The notes under the pieces are model-generated. The model ran no database searches. It saw nothing but the letters and a program-made list of their open reading frames with translations, and was not told where the DNA came from. A stretch of 64,000 nt of DNA from the NCBI RefSeq assembly GCF_014646275.1, contig NZ_BMND01000020.1, positions 1-64,000 on the forward strand, read 5' to 3'. Origin of the DNA: Streptomyces kronopolitis (GTDB lineage Bacteria; Actinomycetota; Actinomycetes; Streptomycetales; Streptomycetaceae). The position numbers and the translations under genes are program-made. This document shows, one piece after another, positions 7,085-16,089 of this stretch. The stretch's first letter is position 1; each line of letters starts with the position of its first letter.

Positions 7085-8485
7085 GTGAACCGCCGGCCCT
7101 ATCGCTCCTGTGGTGCGACCGCCGCCCTCTCCGTCGCCCTGCTGCTCTCCTCGTGCACCGGCGGCCCGCGGGGGGCGGCGGGCGGCGGCGGAGTGGGTGA
7201 TCCGCTCTTCCCGGCGCTCGGCAACGGCGGCTACCAGGTGCGCCATTACGGGCTGGACCTCGACTACGACGTGCGCAAGAAGCGGCTGGACGCGACCGCC
7301 GACCTCACCGCCGAGGCCACCGAGGACCTGCGCTCCTTCCAGCTCGACCTCCAGGGGCTACGGGTGTCCCGGGTGCGGGTCGACGGCGAGAGTGCCGACT
7401 TCTCCCGCAAGGGGCACAAGCTGATCGTCCGGCCGCCCGACGGGCTCCGTAAGGGCGCCGCGTTCCGTACGACCGTCAACTACGCCGGGAGCCCGCAGGA
7501 GCTGACGGATCCGGACGGTACGACGGAGGGGTGGGTCAAGACCCCCGACGGGGCGTTCGTCTCGGGTGAGCCCGCCGGGTCCATGACGTGGTTCCCCGGC
7601 AACAACCACCCCGAGGACAAGGCGACGTACGACTTCCGGATCACCGTGCCGCAGGGCTATACCGCCGTCGCCAACGGGGAATTGAGCTCGCAGCAGACCT
7701 CCGGGGGCCGGACGACGTTCCGGTGGCACAGCGGCCAGCCGATGGCCAGCTATCTGGCGACCGCCACCATCGGCAAATTCGACGTCCGCACCTCGCGCGC
7801 GCCCCAGGGGCTGCCGCTGTACGTCGCGGTGGACCCGGCGGAGGCCAAGGCGAGCCGGGGGCCGCTGGCGAAGCTGCCGGAGATCCTGACGTGGGAGAGC
7901 GGCCTGTTCGGCCCGTACCCCTTCTCCTCGGCGGGCGCCATCGTCGACGACACCCCGGCCCGGATCACCTGGGAGGCGCTGGAGACCCAGACCAAGCCGG
8001 TCTACGCCGGGGCGCCGGACACCGTGACCGTGGTGCACGAGATGGCCCACCAGTGGTTCGGCGATTCGGTGAGCCCGAAGACCTGGGCGGACACCTGGCT
8101 CAACGAGGGCTTCGCGACGTACACCGAGTGGCTGTGGGCGGAGCACACCGGCGGCAAGACCCCGCAGCAGCAGTTCGACGCGCTCTACAAGGACGACCCG
8201 CACAACCCGCGCTGGGACTTCCCGCCGGGCCGCCCGGGCGCGGCGAAGAACGTGACCGGCCCGGCCGTCTACGAGCGGGGCGCGATGGTGCTCCAGCAGC
8301 TGCGGAACGCCGTCGGCGACAAGACGTTCTTCCGGATCCTCAAGGAGTGGCCCGCCAAGTACCGCTATGGCACGGCGGATTCGGCGGACTTCATCGCCTT
8401 CTGCCAGGCGCGCACGGACGTGGACCTGAAGCCGCTGTTCCAGGCCTGGCTGTACGGGAACGGGAAGCCGAAGCGGCTGTACTGA
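7085..8485 (+). CDS. M1-family zinc metallopeptidase lipoprotein
   Basis: A 466-aa secreted aminopeptidase-like protein. The zinc site is complete: HEMAH at residues 318-322 and the downstream glutamate E341 in WLNEGF, with the AMENEMG-like substrate-binding element degenerate in this short form. GTG 7085 is preferred because it gives a perfect lipoprotein signal (RRPYRS, hydrophobic core, lipobox LLSSC) and GGAG lies 4 bases upstream; the earlier ATG 7055 would bury the signal. It lacks the long C-terminal helical domain of PepN, as other bacterial secreted M1 lipoproteins do. Likely role: extracellular peptide trimming. Confidence 0.93.
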   Translation: MNRRPYRSCGATAALSVALLLSSCTGGPRGAAGGGGVGDPLFPALGNGGYQVRHYGLDLDYDVRKKRLDATADLTAEATEDLRSFQLDLQGLRVSRVRVDGESADFSRKGHKLIVRPPDGLRKGAAFRTTVNYAGSPQELTDPDGTTEGWVKTPDGAFVSGEPAGSMTWFPGNNHPEDKATYDFRITVPQGYTAVANGELSSQQTSGGRTTFRWHSGQPMASYLATATIGKFDVRTSRAPQGLPLYVAVDPAEAKASRGPLAKLPEILTWESGLFGPYPFSSAGAIVDDTPARITWEALETQTKPVYAGAPDTVTVVHEMAHQWFGDSVSPKTWADTWLNEGFATYTEWLWAEHTGGKTPQQQFDALYKDDPHNPRWDFPPGRPGAAKNVTGPAVYERGAMVLQQLRNAVGDKTFFRILKEWPAKYRYGTADSADFIAFCQARTDVDLKPLFQAWLYGNGKPKRLY

Positions 8486-8489
8486 GCGG

Positions 8490-8507
8490 GGCCCGGTTTC
8501 TCGGGCC
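8490..8507. terminator. Weak convergent hairpin after the M1 peptidase
   Basis: GGCCCG (8490-8495) pairs with CGGGCC (8502-8507), loop GTTTCT, immediately after the stop codon and between convergent genes. Confidence 0.35.
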
Positions 8508-8569
8508 AGGGCCGCCGACCGCTCCCCCGCCGCCGCGCGCGCTCGTCCGTCCGCCGAAGTGCCCGCTCG

Positions 8570-9442
8570 TCAGGACGGGACGGGCGGCCGGCGGGTGACG
8601 GTGACGTCCAGCGCGTAGGCCTCCTCGACGATGCCGTCCGGGAAGACGTCCAGCAGCGCGGCCCGCTCGTCCGCGAGGACCGGGGCGGCGGCCTCCGGGC
8701 CGATGGCGGCGAAGTACGAGCGGCTGCCCAGCATCGCCAGATGGGTGTCGAGGGGGACCCGCCGGGTCCAGTGCAGGACGCGGAGCACCGGACGCAGTCC
8801 GAGGCCGAGGCCGCGGATCAGGTCGGGAGCCTCCGGCGCGACGCCGTGGGCATGGTAGTCGGGGAGCCGCCGGGCGATCCGGGCTTCCTGGGCGGCCGCC
8901 CAACCGACGTCCGGATCGGGGATGTTCCACCAGAGCGCGAGCGCCCCGCCGGGCCGCAGCACCCGCATCGCCTCGGGCACCGAGCGGGCCGGATCGGTCC
9001 AGTGCCAGGCCTGCGCGTAGCCGACCAGGTCGAAGCCCGCGTCGTCGGAGAACGGCAGCGCGTCGCCGAGCGCGCGGACGAGCGGGGTGCCGGGGTGGGC
9101 GGCGCGCAGCTCGGCGGCCATGGCAGCGCCCGGCTCGACGGCGGTGACCCGGGCGCCCCGGTCGGCGAGCAGCCCGGTGGCGATGCCGGTGCCGGCCCCG
9201 ACGTCCAGCACCCGCGCCCCCGCCAGCGGCTGCCCGGCCAGCTCCTCGATCGTGTCGAAGAGGGCCGGTGGATAGCCGGGCCGGGCGGCGGCGTACTGGG
9301 CGGCCACCGCGTCGAACGACCGGGCCAGGGTGGCGTGGGCCGGGGGCGGAACGGGCGCGGAGGGCTGCGGCGGCCGGGGTGGCCGGGACGGCTGGAGCGG
9401 CTGGAGCGGCTGGAGCGGCTGGGGCTGAGGCGATTCCGGCAT
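8570..9442 (-). CDS. Class I SAM-dependent methyltransferase
   Basis: About 290 aa. The SAM-binding motif I is VLDVGAGTGIATGLLADRGARVTAVEP, followed by a motif II/III pattern (LPFSDDAGFDLVGYAQAWHWTD), as in the UbiE/Trm9-like group of small-molecule methyltransferases. The N-terminus is a Pro/Gln-rich low-complexity stretch encoded by a 9-bp repeat (LQPLQPLQP). Start is uncertain: ATG 9442, ATG 9451 or GTG 9460. It is divergent from a TetR gene, with an inverted repeat between them, so that TetR probably controls it. The substrate is unknown. Confidence 0.85.
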   Translation of the reverse strand: MPESPQPQPLQPLQPLQPSRPPRPPQPSAPVPPPAHATLARSFDAVAAQYAAARPGYPPALFDTIEELAGQPLAGARVLDVGAGTGIATGLLADRGARVTAVEPGAAMAAELRAAHPGTPLVRALGDALPFSDDAGFDLVGYAQAWHWTDPARSVPEAMRVLRPGGALALWWNIPDPDVGWAAAQEARIARRLPDYHAHGVAPEAPDLIRGLGLGLRPVLRVLHWTRRVPLDTHLAMLGSRSYFAAIGPEAAAPVLADERAALLDVFPDGIVEEAYALDVTVTRRPPVPS

Positions 9443-9501
9443 GGACGTCATCCTGCCCACGCGGCGGAGCGCGCGGAGGCCCGGAGAAAAAAGTCAGACC
9501 C

Positions 9502-9517
9502 GGTTCAATTCCGAACC
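9502..9517. promoter_or_regulatory. TetR-type operator between methyltransferase and TetR
   Basis: GGTTC, six bases, GAACC form an inverted repeat. It overlaps the -35 region of the TetR promoter (-10 TAGAGT at 9527-9532) and lies upstream of the divergent methyltransferase gene. Confidence 0.5.
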
Positions 9518-9539
9518 CGGTATGGCTAGAGTGGGTGCC

Positions 9540-10256
9540 ATGGCGGGATTGCGTGAGCGGAAGAAGGAAGAGACCCGGCGGCGGATCGCGGCGACGGCCT
9601 GGCGGCTGTTCGCCGAGCGGGGCTTCGAGGCGGTCACGGTCAACGAGATCGCCGAGGCGGCGCAGGTGGCCAAGGCGACGCTGTTCAGCTACTTCCCGAC
9701 CAAGGAATCGCTCGCCCTCCAGGGCGTGGGGGACGACGATCTGGCGGGCATCGTCACGGGGCGGGCGCCCGGCTCGACGCCCCTGGCCGCGCTCCGGGCA
9801 CACTTCCGGGCGCTCGCCGCCGGGCCGATGACCGGCCTGGACCCGGAGGTGCTGGTCTCCCGGGTCCGGGTGATCTTCGACAGCCCCGCGCTGAGCAACG
9901 CCACGAACAGCCTGCTCTACCAGCAGCGGGAGCGGCTGGCGCAGGCGCTGACCGCCGAACTCGGCGAGCGGACGGCCGTGTTGGCGGCGGCGCAGATCAG
10001 CGCTTCGGTGGTGACGCTCCAGGAGGGCTTCTTCCGCCGGCTCGCCGACGGCACCTCGCCGGCGGACGCCCGCGTGCGGCTGGGCGAGGAGATCGAGCTC
10101 GCCTTCGACCTGCTGACGCACGGGCTGGGCGGGCACGACCAGCACGATGAGCACGGCGAGCACGGCCAAGACGGCCACGACGGGCACCACCAGGACAGCC
10201 ACGACGGGCACCACGGGCACGACCAAGACGTTCAGCGAAACCAGAGAGGGCAGTGA
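9540..10256 (+). CDS. TetR-family regulator with His/Asp-rich C-terminal tail
   Basis: A 238-aa repressor-type protein. The N-terminal helix-turn-helix is canonical (about residues 12-60, TVNEIAEAAQVAKATLFSYFPTKESL). The last 35 residues or so are unusual: a run of His, Asp, Gly and Gln (GGHDQHDEHGEHGQDGHDGHH and similar), which looks able to bind metal ions. ATG 9540 is seven bases after -10 TAGAGT, so the mRNA is likely leaderless. The stop overlaps the GTG start of the next gene by four bases. It probably represses itself and the divergent methyltransferase; ligand unknown. Confidence 0.9.
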   Translation: MAGLRERKKEETRRRIAATAWRLFAERGFEAVTVNEIAEAAQVAKATLFSYFPTKESLALQGVGDDDLAGIVTGRAPGSTPLAALRAHFRALAAGPMTGLDPEVLVSRVRVIFDSPALSNATNSLLYQQRERLAQALTAELGERTAVLAAAQISASVVTLQEGFFRRLADGTSPADARVRLGEEIELAFDLLTHGLGGHDQHDEHGEHGQDGHDGHHQDSHDGHHGHDQDVQRNQRGQ

Positions 10257-11248
10257 GACGCGGCATGCGCGCACGGGGCATCAACTACGACGTCGGGTTC
10301 CTCCCCGGCGAGGAGCTCTCCCGGAAGACCTTCACCGTCGAGGCGGTGCGGCAGGACCTCATCGCGATCGCGCGGGAGCTGCACTGCGACGCGGTACGGA
10401 TCTCGGGCGGCGATCCGGAGCGGCTGGGCATCGCCGCGCAGTGCGCCGCGGAGGCCGGGCTGGAGGTGTGGTTCGCGCCCTTCCCCGTCGACCTCACCCC
10501 CGAGGAGCTGCTGCCGTACTTCGCGGACTGCGCGGAGCGGGCCGAGGCCGTACGGGCCGGCGGGGCGGAGGTGGTGTTCGTCGCCGGGTGCGAGCTGAGC
10601 GCGTTCTGTGCGGGTTTCCTCCCCGGGGACACCTACAGCGCCCGGTTGCAGGCGATGGTCTCCGCCGACATGGACTGGTGGATGTCGCTGGGCCCGGTGC
10701 AGGAGCGGCTCAACGGCTTTCTCGCCGAGGTGGCGTCCGTGGCCCGGTCCCGCTTCGGCGGCCGGATCAGCTATGCCTCGGGCCCCTGGGAGAGCATCGA
10801 CTGGCAGCCGTTCGACATCGTCGGCGTGGACGCCTACCGGGCCGCGTACAACGCCACGACGTTCCGCGACGAGCTGCGTGCGCACCGCGGCCACGGCAAG
10901 CCGGTCGCGGTCACCGAGTTCGGGACCTGCGCCTACCGCGGCGCGGGCGAGCGGGGCGGACTGGCCTGGCAGCCGCCGGCGGGGGCGGTGCCGGACGAGA
11001 GCGAGCAGGTGCGCTACTTCACCGAGCTGCTGGACATCTTCGAGGAGGAGGGCGTGGACACCGCGCTGTGGTTCACCTTCGCGGGCTTCAAGACGCGCAA
11101 GGGCGCGGACCTCACCTCGTACGGGGTGGTGCGGATGCTCGACGAGACACGCTGGGAACCGCGGGAGGTGTTCCACACGATGGCGGCCCGGTACGCGGGG
11201 GACGGCGGGGGCACCGGGGGTGGCGGAGAGAGCGGCCCACGAGGCTGA
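10253..11248 (+). CDS. TIM-barrel (glycoside-hydrolase-like) protein
   Basis: A 331-aa product resembling a Streptomyces family often labelled 'abortive infection protein' without direct support. The pattern RARGINYDVGFLPG, then DAVRISGGDPERL, a barrel-strand motif VDAYRAAYN and, near the end of the barrel, VAVTEFGTCAYRGAG with a candidate catalytic Glu resembles clan A glycoside hydrolases. No signal peptide is visible, so it is cytoplasmic. GTG 10253 overlaps the TetR stop, giving translational coupling; ATG 10265 is an alternative. Reaction and substrate are unknown. Confidence 0.75.
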   Translation: MRRGMRARGINYDVGFLPGEELSRKTFTVEAVRQDLIAIARELHCDAVRISGGDPERLGIAAQCAAEAGLEVWFAPFPVDLTPEELLPYFADCAERAEAVRAGGAEVVFVAGCELSAFCAGFLPGDTYSARLQAMVSADMDWWMSLGPVQERLNGFLAEVASVARSRFGGRISYASGPWESIDWQPFDIVGVDAYRAAYNATTFRDELRAHRGHGKPVAVTEFGTCAYRGAGERGGLAWQPPAGAVPDESEQVRYFTELLDIFEEEGVDTALWFTFAGFKTRKGADLTSYGVVRMLDETRWEPREVFHTMAARYAGDGGGTGGGGESGPRG

Positions 11249-11287
11249 GTCGCACGCCGCTCGCCGGGCTCGGCTGCTCCCCCTGCC

Positions 11288-11872
11288 TCAACGGCGCTTC
11301 TTCGCCCCGGACTTGCGGGCCGCCGCCTGGCCGCCGGAGCGGGCGGCCGGATTGCCGGTACGGACGCCCCGGCGGCGCTCGTACCGCTCGCGGGCCGCTT
11401 CGTACTCGGCGCGGTAGCGCTTCTCCCCGGGAGCCTCGACGAGACTGCGGCAGAAGTAGGCGAGCAGCGAGCCGAGGAAACCGATGAGCAGCAGCCCCTG
11501 CCCGGAGCTGTCGGCCGCGCGCGCCGCCGACGGGCCGGGGCCGCCGGTGAAGCCCGCCCAGGTGTGGCGGAAGGCAAGGGCGCTGCACACGGCGATGCCG
11601 ACGACGACGAGCGTGCTGACGAACGGGCCCACGGAGGCCGTCTCCAGGCCCTGGAACGCGAAGCGCAGCACCACCGCACCGGCCGCGGCCAGCGCGAGCG
11701 AGCCCACCGCGACCCCGGCCCGGCGCAGGCCGTAGCCGCCGTCGCGCCGGACCCAGGTGGTGCCGAAGAACCGGATCGGCTCCGGCTCCGGGCCGCCGCG
11801 CTCCGCCCCGCCGGACTTCCGGCCGTCGCCGCTCTGCCCCGGGCCCGCGGTGGGTCTCTGCTGCTCGCTCAT
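11288..11872 (-). CDS. Small multi-pass membrane protein of unknown function
   Basis: A 194-aa product with a charged, Gly/Glu/Pro-rich N-terminal third, a hydrophobic core with three probable helices (AGVAVGSLALAAAGAVVLRF, FVSTLVVVGIAVCSALAF, LLLIGFLGSLLAYF) and a strongly basic C-terminal tail ending RKSGAKKRR. I do not recognise a family. It lies convergent with the TIM-barrel gene and about 35 bases downstream of the SH3-like gene on the same strand, so the two may be cotranscribed. Confidence 0.7.
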   Translation of the reverse strand: MSEQQRPTAGPGQSGDGRKSGGAERGGPEPEPIRFFGTTWVRRDGGYGLRRAGVAVGSLALAAAGAVVLRFAFQGLETASVGPFVSTLVVVGIAVCSALAFRHTWAGFTGGPGPSAARAADSSGQGLLLIGFLGSLLAYFCRSLVEAPGEKRYRAEYEAARERYERRRGVRTGNPAARSGGQAAARKSGAKKRR

Positions 11873-11908
11873 GCCCCGATTATCCCCGGCGGGGCGCGGC
11901 GGACCGGC

Positions 11909-12262
11909 TCAGGACGTGCAGACCGGCGCGACCATGCCGCTGCTGCCCGTGTGGACGTACGTGTCGGAGACGTACTGGCCGGGCGCGATGTTGTCCCAGA
12001 TGTCCGACGTGCCGTACGGGCCGCTCACCCGCTGGCCGTGCCGCTGGCAGCGGATCTGCACCCGGGCACCCTCGGCCAGCGTGCGCACGACGGGTGCGTC
12101 GGTGCTCGGGCCCTGGCGGACCTTGACGCGGTAGCCGGGCGCGAGCGGGAAGACGAGGCCGCCCGCCGCGGCGAGCGCCTGCCCATCGGCCGCCTCCCGT
12201 GCACTCCGCTGTTCCTGTGCGCTCCGTTGTTCCTCTGCGCTCGGTTGTTCCTGTGTGGTCAT
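11909..12262 (-). CDS. Small SH3-like domain protein
   Basis: A 117-aa product. Residues 40-115 resemble a bacterial SH3 domain: YRVKVRQGPSTDAPVVRTLAEGARVQIRCQRHGQRVSGPYGTSDIWDNIAPGQYVSDTYVHTG. In secreted proteins such domains bind peptidoglycan peptides, but no signal peptide is visible here. The N-terminal 30 residues are a Glu/Gln repeat (EEQRSAQEQRSAREA) encoded by an imperfect DNA triplication around 12200-12260. It is divergent from the receptor kinase gene. Confidence 0.7.
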   Translation of the reverse strand: MTTQEQPSAEEQRSAQEQRSAREAADGQALAAAGGLVFPLAPGYRVKVRQGPSTDAPVVRTLAEGARVQIRCQRHGQRVSGPYGTSDIWDNIAPGQYVSDTYVHTGSSGMVAPVCTS

Positions 12263-12472
12263 CTCTCATTCCCCCGTTGGGTGCTGATCCCCTGTGCCCC
12301 GCGGTGGCTGAGCCCGCCGCGGCGGCTCGTCCGGCAGTTCGCCGTGACAATTGCGCCCCGGTGGCGCAACGCGCACGCTAGCAAGCCTCGTTCACCTCGC
12401 ACGTGCTATCGACTAAGCTCCGCGCGTCGCACTTGCGACCGCATGGCAAGGGAATGACACGGGGGTGGATCC

Positions 12473-14698
12473 ATGCCGGCGCTGCGCGATTCCGGGGCGG
12501 AATCGGAAGCGGAACATCCGGAATACGCCGGGCAATACCGTCTGGAAGCCCGTCTGGGATCCGGCGGAATGGGCGTGGTGCATCTGGCACGCTCCTCGTC
12601 CGGACTGACCCTGGCGGTCAAGGTCGTCCATGCCGAATTCGCCCAGGACCCGGAGTTCCGCGGGCGGTTCCGGCAGGAAGTGGCGGCCGCACGGCGGGTC
12701 AGCGGGGCCTTCACCGCGCCCGTCGTCGATGCCGATCCGGAGGCCGAGCGGCCGTGGATGGCGACCCTGCACATTCCCGGCCCGACGCTCTCGGACCATG
12801 TCAAGAGGAATGGCCCGATGGTGCCCGGCGAGGTGCGGCAGCTGGCCTCCGGACTCGCCGAGGCGCTGCGCGACATCCACCGCGCCGGGGTGGTGCACCG
12901 TGATCTCAAGCCGGGAAATGTGCTGCTGGCCGCGGACGGTCCCAAAGTCATCGACTTCGGAATCTCGCGTCCTTCCGACAGCGAAATGCGCACCGAGACC
13001 GGCAAATTGATCGGCACGCCGCCGTTCATGGCGCCGGAGCAGTTCCAGCGGCCGCGCGAGGTGGGGCCCGCGGCGGATGTCTTCGCGCTGGGTTCGGTGC
13101 TGGTGCACGCCGCGACCGGGCGCGGGCCGTTCGACTCGGAGAGCCCGTACCTCGTCGCGTATCAGGTGGTCCACGACGAGGCCGATCTGGCGGGCGTGCC
13201 CGAGGAGTTGGCGCCGCTGATCGAGAGCTGCCTGGCGAAGGATCCCGCGGACCGCCCGACTCCGGACGCGCTGATGGAACTGCTGCGCACGCACGCCCCG
13301 GCGGACGCGAACCCGGCCGCACCGGCGGACGCGAGTCCGGCCGCACCGGCGGAACCGGCCGGGGCAGGACCCGCGCCCGCACGCCCCGAGACCACGCACC
13401 TCCGCGCCGCCGCCCCCGAGCACCCCACCGGCCCCCGCCGCCCCGCACGTCCCCGCGGCGCTCGCACCCGCCGCTGGCTCCTGTGGGCCGCCCTCGCCCT
13501 GGTCGTCACCGGCGCCGGCACCTTCACCGGCATCCGCGCGCTGGCCCCCGCGGGCGACAGCCCGGACCCCGAGCTGCAGACCCGTCCCTCGTACGCCGAC
13601 CGGGCCGACTTCCGCCCGTGGCACACCACCCTCGTCAAGCGCCCCCGGGGCCACGCCGCCGAGCTGCCGTTCTGCACCACGGGCGCGGGCGCTGTCTTCT
13701 GCGGCCAGCCCGGCGTGCTCGCCGCCCGGCTCGCCCCGGGCACCGGCCGGGTGGCCTGGCAGCGCGAGGACGACGCCACGACCGGCAGGACCTCCCTCAA
13801 GAACGCCGCCTCCCCCACCCCGCCGGCGCTCTCCGGCGGACTGCTCTACGTCTTCTCCGCCGGCGCCGGGCGGCTGACGGCCCTGGACCCGTCGGCCGAC
13901 GGCAAGGGCGCCACCCGCTGGACCAAGGACGTCTCCGGGTACGAGGGCGGCGCCCGGATCGTCGGGGACCAGGTGCTGCTGACGGCGGCGGACGGCACCG
14001 TCACCGCACTGGACAGCGCGACCCACCGCCAGCTGTGGCACCGGCGCTTCACGGGCCACGCCCTGCCCGCCTTCACCGCGTTCGGCGACGGGCGCACCGC
14101 CTACGCGGCCGAGAACACCCCCGACGGCACCGGCACCCAGGTCACCGCCATCGACCCGGCCCACGGCAGGGTCCGCTGGTCGCACCGGCTGCCCGGCCTG
14201 CTCACCGTGGCCGGCCCCGGCACGTCCGGGGCGCTCTATCTGACCGTCACCGACCCCACGTTGTCCTACCGCACCACCGCCGTCCTCCGGTACGACCCGG
14301 CCACCGGCCACACCCGGCGCCTCAAGCTCACCGCACCGCTCGACGGGGCCTCGGCCGTGGTGCGCGGCGAGTCGGTGTACCTGCTGGCGGAGGGCGGCGC
14401 GCTGCAGGCCGTCGGCGCACGGACCTGGGACACCGAGACCTCCGTCAGCCGGGGCTCGGCACCGGTGGTCAGCGGCGACCGGCTCTATTTCACCGCGGCG
14501 GACGGCCGACTGCTCGCGGTCGACACCCGCTCCGGCGACCTGCTGGGCCAGACCCCGCCCCGCCTGCACGGCCGCCACAACGGCTTCGTCGAAAAACTGC
14601 CGACCCCGTCGGTGGACGCCCGCCACGCCCGCGTCTACGCGGGAGCACCGGACGGCAGCGTCTTCTCGGCGCCATCGGGCGACCCGGCGGGCTGGTGA
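12473..14698 (+). CDS. Receptor-type Ser/Thr protein kinase with PQQ-like beta-propeller sensor
   Basis: A 741-aa membrane kinase of the PASTA-less Streptomyces PknB-like group. The cytoplasmic Hanks-type kinase domain spans about residues 20-275: glycine loop GSGGMG (29-34), ATP-anchoring K50, catalytic HRDLKPGN (D144) and DFG (161-163), all intact. A Pro/Ala-rich linker precedes one transmembrane helix (about 334-356, RRWLLWAALALVVTGAG). The outer part has repeated motifs of PQQ-type propellers (GLLYVFSAGAGRLTALDPS, ALDSATHRQLWHRRF, VDTRSGDLLGQ). It probably senses an external ligand; substrates unknown. The start follows GGGGGTGG. Confidence 0.93.
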   Translation: MPALRDSGAESEAEHPEYAGQYRLEARLGSGGMGVVHLARSSSGLTLAVKVVHAEFAQDPEFRGRFRQEVAAARRVSGAFTAPVVDADPEAERPWMATLHIPGPTLSDHVKRNGPMVPGEVRQLASGLAEALRDIHRAGVVHRDLKPGNVLLAADGPKVIDFGISRPSDSEMRTETGKLIGTPPFMAPEQFQRPREVGPAADVFALGSVLVHAATGRGPFDSESPYLVAYQVVHDEADLAGVPEELAPLIESCLAKDPADRPTPDALMELLRTHAPADANPAAPADASPAAPAEPAGAGPAPARPETTHLRAAAPEHPTGPRRPARPRGARTRRWLLWAALALVVTGAGTFTGIRALAPAGDSPDPELQTRPSYADRADFRPWHTTLVKRPRGHAAELPFCTTGAGAVFCGQPGVLAARLAPGTGRVAWQREDDATTGRTSLKNAASPTPPALSGGLLYVFSAGAGRLTALDPSADGKGATRWTKDVSGYEGGARIVGDQVLLTAADGTVTALDSATHRQLWHRRFTGHALPAFTAFGDGRTAYAAENTPDGTGTQVTAIDPAHGRVRWSHRLPGLLTVAGPGTSGALYLTVTDPTLSYRTTAVLRYDPATGHTRRLKLTAPLDGASAVVRGESVYLLAEGGALQAVGARTWDTETSVSRGSAPVVSGDRLYFTAADGRLLAVDTRSGDLLGQTPPRLHGRHNGFVEKLPTPSVDARHARVYAGAPDGSVFSAPSGDPAGW

Positions 14699-14763
14699 CG
14701 GCCGGGCCCACCGCCCGCCGCGTGACAGGAACAGACACAGCACTCGCGCCGCACCCCCGGGAC

Positions 14764-14790
14764 GGCGGCGCTCCCGGACTCGGCGCCGCC
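14764..14790. terminator. Convergent hairpin after the receptor kinase
   Basis: GGCGGCGC (14764-14771) pairs with GCGCCGCC (14783-14790), loop 11. It lies between the kinase stop and the convergent 74-aa gene. Confidence 0.4.
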
Positions 14791-14852
14791 CTGGGTGCAC
14801 CTGGGGTGCCGGCCGACATGACAGGCCGGCGAGACGTACGGGGCGCCCGCGC

Positions 14853-15077
14853 TCACCGTGCCGCCCTCTGGAGCACCGCGATGAGCTTGCGGGCGGTCTC
14901 CACGTTGCAGCGCCCCAACTCGACCAGGACACGCGGCGGTTCACAGCCGAACGTGACCGGGTCGACGGCCAGCGACGGCAGCACGATGCCGGTCCGCCCA
15001 AGCACATCGGCCAGCTCGCCGCAGGCCGCCTCGGCCTCGTTCCTCGCGTCGGCCGCCGCCCGTCGTTGCGTCGTCAT
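14853..15077 (-). CDS. Small helical protein next to the XRE/DUF397 module
   Basis: A 74-aa product beginning MTTQRRAAADARNEAEAACGEL, mostly helical, with LADVLGRTGIVLPSLAVDP in the middle; two cysteines. GGGAG lies 8 bases upstream of ATG 15077. Small proteins of this kind are often found divergent from XRE/DUF397 pairs in Streptomyces and may be part of the same regulatory module. Function unknown; no domain recognised. Confidence 0.7.
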   Translation of the reverse strand: MTTQRRAAADARNEAEAACGELADVLGRTGIVLPSLAVDPVTFGCEPPRVLVELGRCNVETARKLIAVLQRAAR

Positions 15078-15246
15078 TCCTACCGCTCCCGTCTGCCGTT
15101 TCCCTGTCCGATGCCCCGGAGCGCCACTACCGTGTGTGTTCCGGCCACTACGAGAATGGACCCGGAAAAAGGCGCGAATGCCGCTTGCGGGCCGTATTTC
15201 CCCGCCCCACACCGCTTGTTCCACACCTTCCACGGAGGAGGTCACC

Positions 15247-16089
15247 ATGCCGCCGCGACGAGCAATCACCGGCCGGAGCCAGGAGCCGCGCCAGCGGTTC
15301 GCCGAAGAGCTGCGATCACTGCGGGCCAAGAAGGGCGACTCCCTGCGGCAGCTCGGTGACGCCGTGGGCTGGGACTGGTCCCTGTTCGGCAAGATGGAGA
15401 ACGGCCAGACGATCGGCAGCCCCGAGGTCTCACAGGCACTGGACATCTACTACGGCACGCCGGACCTGCTGCTGACCCTGTGGGAACTGGCGGCGGGGGA
15501 CCCTACGCAGTTCAAGGAGCGATACCGCCGGTACATGGCCCTGGAGGCGGAGGCGGTGAGCATGTGGCACTACGCGGTGAGCGTCCTCCCGGGCCTGCTT
15601 CAGACAGAGGGCTATGCACGCGATCTGCTGTCGGCGGGCGGCAGTAGTGGAGAGGAACTGACGCGACAGGTCCAAGCGCGGATAGCGCGACGGGAGTTGC
15701 TGGATGACGACAACGCTCCACGCTTCCGCACAATCCTGTCCGAGGCCGTGTTGCGTACCCCCTTGGAAGATGCCGAGGAATGGCGCAAGCAACTGGAGCA
15801 CTTGCTGACCATGGGGGAACGGCCGAACGTCATGATCCAAGTCGTGCAGCAGAAGGTTGGTCTCCACGCGCTGACGAACACGGACACCATGTTCCTGCGA
15901 CTGCCTGACGGACGCACCGTGGCATGGGTGGAGAGCGGATACTCAGGCGAACTGGTCGAGGAAACAGCAGCAGCCGAACGACTTCAGCTCAGCTACGATC
16001 TGGTCCGTGACTTAGCCATGTCCCCGGTTGAATCACGGAAGTTCATCAGGCAGATGTGGGAGGAAGCCTCGTGCGAGCCATCGACCTGA
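15247..16089 (+). CDS. XRE-family regulator with DUF5753 (WhiJ-like)
   Basis: A 280-aa regulator. The helix-turn-helix is at about residues 15-70 (EELRSLRAKKGDSLRQLGDAVGWDWSLFGKMENGQT) and the rest is the DUF5753 ligand-binding-like domain with the hallmark MWHYAVSVLPGLLQTEGYARDLL and the VGLHALTNTDTMFLRLPDG segment. GGAGGAG precedes ATG 15247. The downstream DUF397 gene overlaps by 19 bases, the usual pairing, and such pairs act in Streptomyces development (WhiJ, AbaA-like) and have been proposed to be toxin-antitoxin-like. Codon 256 is TTA (16012-16014), so full translation depends on bldA tRNA. Confidence 0.92.
   Translation: MPPRRAITGRSQEPRQRFAEELRSLRAKKGDSLRQLGDAVGWDWSLFGKMENGQTIGSPEVSQALDIYYGTPDLLLTLWELAAGDPTQFKERYRRYMALEAEAVSMWHYAVSVLPGLLQTEGYARDLLSAGGSSGEELTRQVQARIARRELLDDDNAPRFRTILSEAVLRTPLEDAEEWRKQLEHLLTMGERPNVMIQVVQQKVGLHALTNTDTMFLRLPDGRTVAWVESGYSGELVEETAAAERLQLSYDLVRDLAMSPVESRKFIRQMWEEASCEPST

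Noticed and set aside
4643..7246. 867-aa minus-strand reading frame opposite the secreted protein and SulP genes
   Set aside because: Shadow of GC-rich coding DNA: the SulP frame on the plus strand has clear membrane helices and a start with a ribosome site.
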